Shown here one piece after another: positions 63,857 through 64,000 of a DNA stretch of 64,000 bases; position 1 is the stretch's first letter; every line of letters begins with the position of its first letter. This DNA comes from Planctomycetota bacterium (GTDB lineage: Bacteria; Planctomycetota; Phycisphaerae; Phycisphaerales; Phycisphaeraceae). The DNA lies in the NCBI GenBank assembly GCA_024279865.1, contig JAJRRC010000008.1, positions 20,767 through 84,766 on the forward strand. Reading direction: 5' to 3'. The notes under the pieces are model-generated. The model was not told where the DNA came from. It saw only the letters and a program-made list of their open reading frames with translations, and did no database searches. The position numbers were made by a program, and so were the translations under genes.

Positions 63857-64000
63857 CCCCGGAAGCCCCCCGGCCCCCCCCCGGAAGTTGGCCCTTGGTG
63901 AACACAAAGCTCTTGGGAATCCCCCCCCGGAAGTTGGCCCTTGGTGAACACAAAGCTCTTGGGAATCCCCCCCCGGAAGTTGGCCCTTGGTGAACACAAA
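63857..64000 (-). repeat. 46-bp tandem repeat array, at least three units
   Basis: Units begin CCGGAAGTTGGCCCTTGG at 63881, 63927 and 63973 and are spaced exactly 46 bases, each ending TCTTGGGAATCCCCCC after GTGAACACAAAGC. The array runs off the right edge. Read on the minus strand it has the same head (GGGGGGATTCCCAA) and tail (CCAACTTCCGG) as the 28567 array. Confidence 0.92.

Noticed and set aside
63857..64000. CRISPR array at the right edge
   Set aside because: The 46-base units are nearly identical over their full length, so there are no spacers.

Overview
This 64 kb window looks like a chromosomal segment of a planctomycete, most likely of the class Phycisphaerae or a close relative. 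The placement rests on gene content: bacterial tetrahydromethanopterin (H4MPT) C1-transfer genes, an ExbB/ExbD/TPR/von Willebrand operon, a formylglycine-type sulfatase with a Tat-like leader, a PEP-CTERM protein, a tandem DUF3467 protein and a membrane FAD/Fe-S fusion. It is inference; no rRNA gene is present to settle it. There is no prophage, transposase or CRISPR array. Most of the window is housekeeping and envelope genes on both strands, with repeat-rich intergenic spaces.

Layout. 1-5.7 kb: the 3' end of mtnA, a trxA/M16 peptidase/ribBA operon (-), a nucleotide-sugar dehydrogenase and trpS. 5.9-9.6 kb: the C1 cluster mch-fhcC-ftr (-) with a divergent mfnF-like gene; ftr carries an in-frame TAA. 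9.6-13.2 kb: a proline-rich protein downstream of a ParA ATPase fused to a glycogen-binding-like domain. 13.5-18.7 kb: maf, lpxK, moaD, an Rrf2 regulator, and a CheX/FapA pair. 18.8-25.7 kb: small membrane proteins, then ExbB, ExbD, a long TPR protein and a von Willebrand protein in overlapping order. 25.7-32.2 kb: a small unknown protein, rhodanese, a sugar epimerase, a PEP-CTERM protein and carB. 32.6-39.5 kb (-): tig, a SHOCT-like protein, clpX, an S41 protease and aroC. 40-47.2 kb (+): glycosyltransferase-methyltransferase fusion, a polytopic membrane protein, an acyl-CoA synthetase and a FAD/membrane/Fe-S fusion. 47.2-54.9 kb: GT4, ymdB, a diguanylate cyclase, an ACT protein, a lone OppB-type permease, plsY and ffh. 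55-64 kb: aldo/keto reductase, sulfatase, tRNA-Leu, a zinc-ribbon membrane protein, clpP, tandem DUF3467, a histidinol-phosphatase-like gene, a broken response regulator and mdh.

The most striking pattern is repetitive DNA. A G-tract element built around CTTCCGGGGG occurs in intergenic spaces, sometimes as 44-50 bp tandem arrays, and also inside genes, where it encodes in-frame Pro/Gly-rich inserts (mch, maf, lpxK, sulfatase, S41 protease, the proline-rich protein). A separate REP-like hairpin family has seven copies, five of them between convergent genes. Two further dispersed families have two copies each; one copy overlaps the predicted start codon of lpxK.

Shine-Dalgarno signals are patchy, so several starts were chosen from protein family alignment as remembered, and remain uncertain. 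All functional calls come from motif reading only; no database search was possible.
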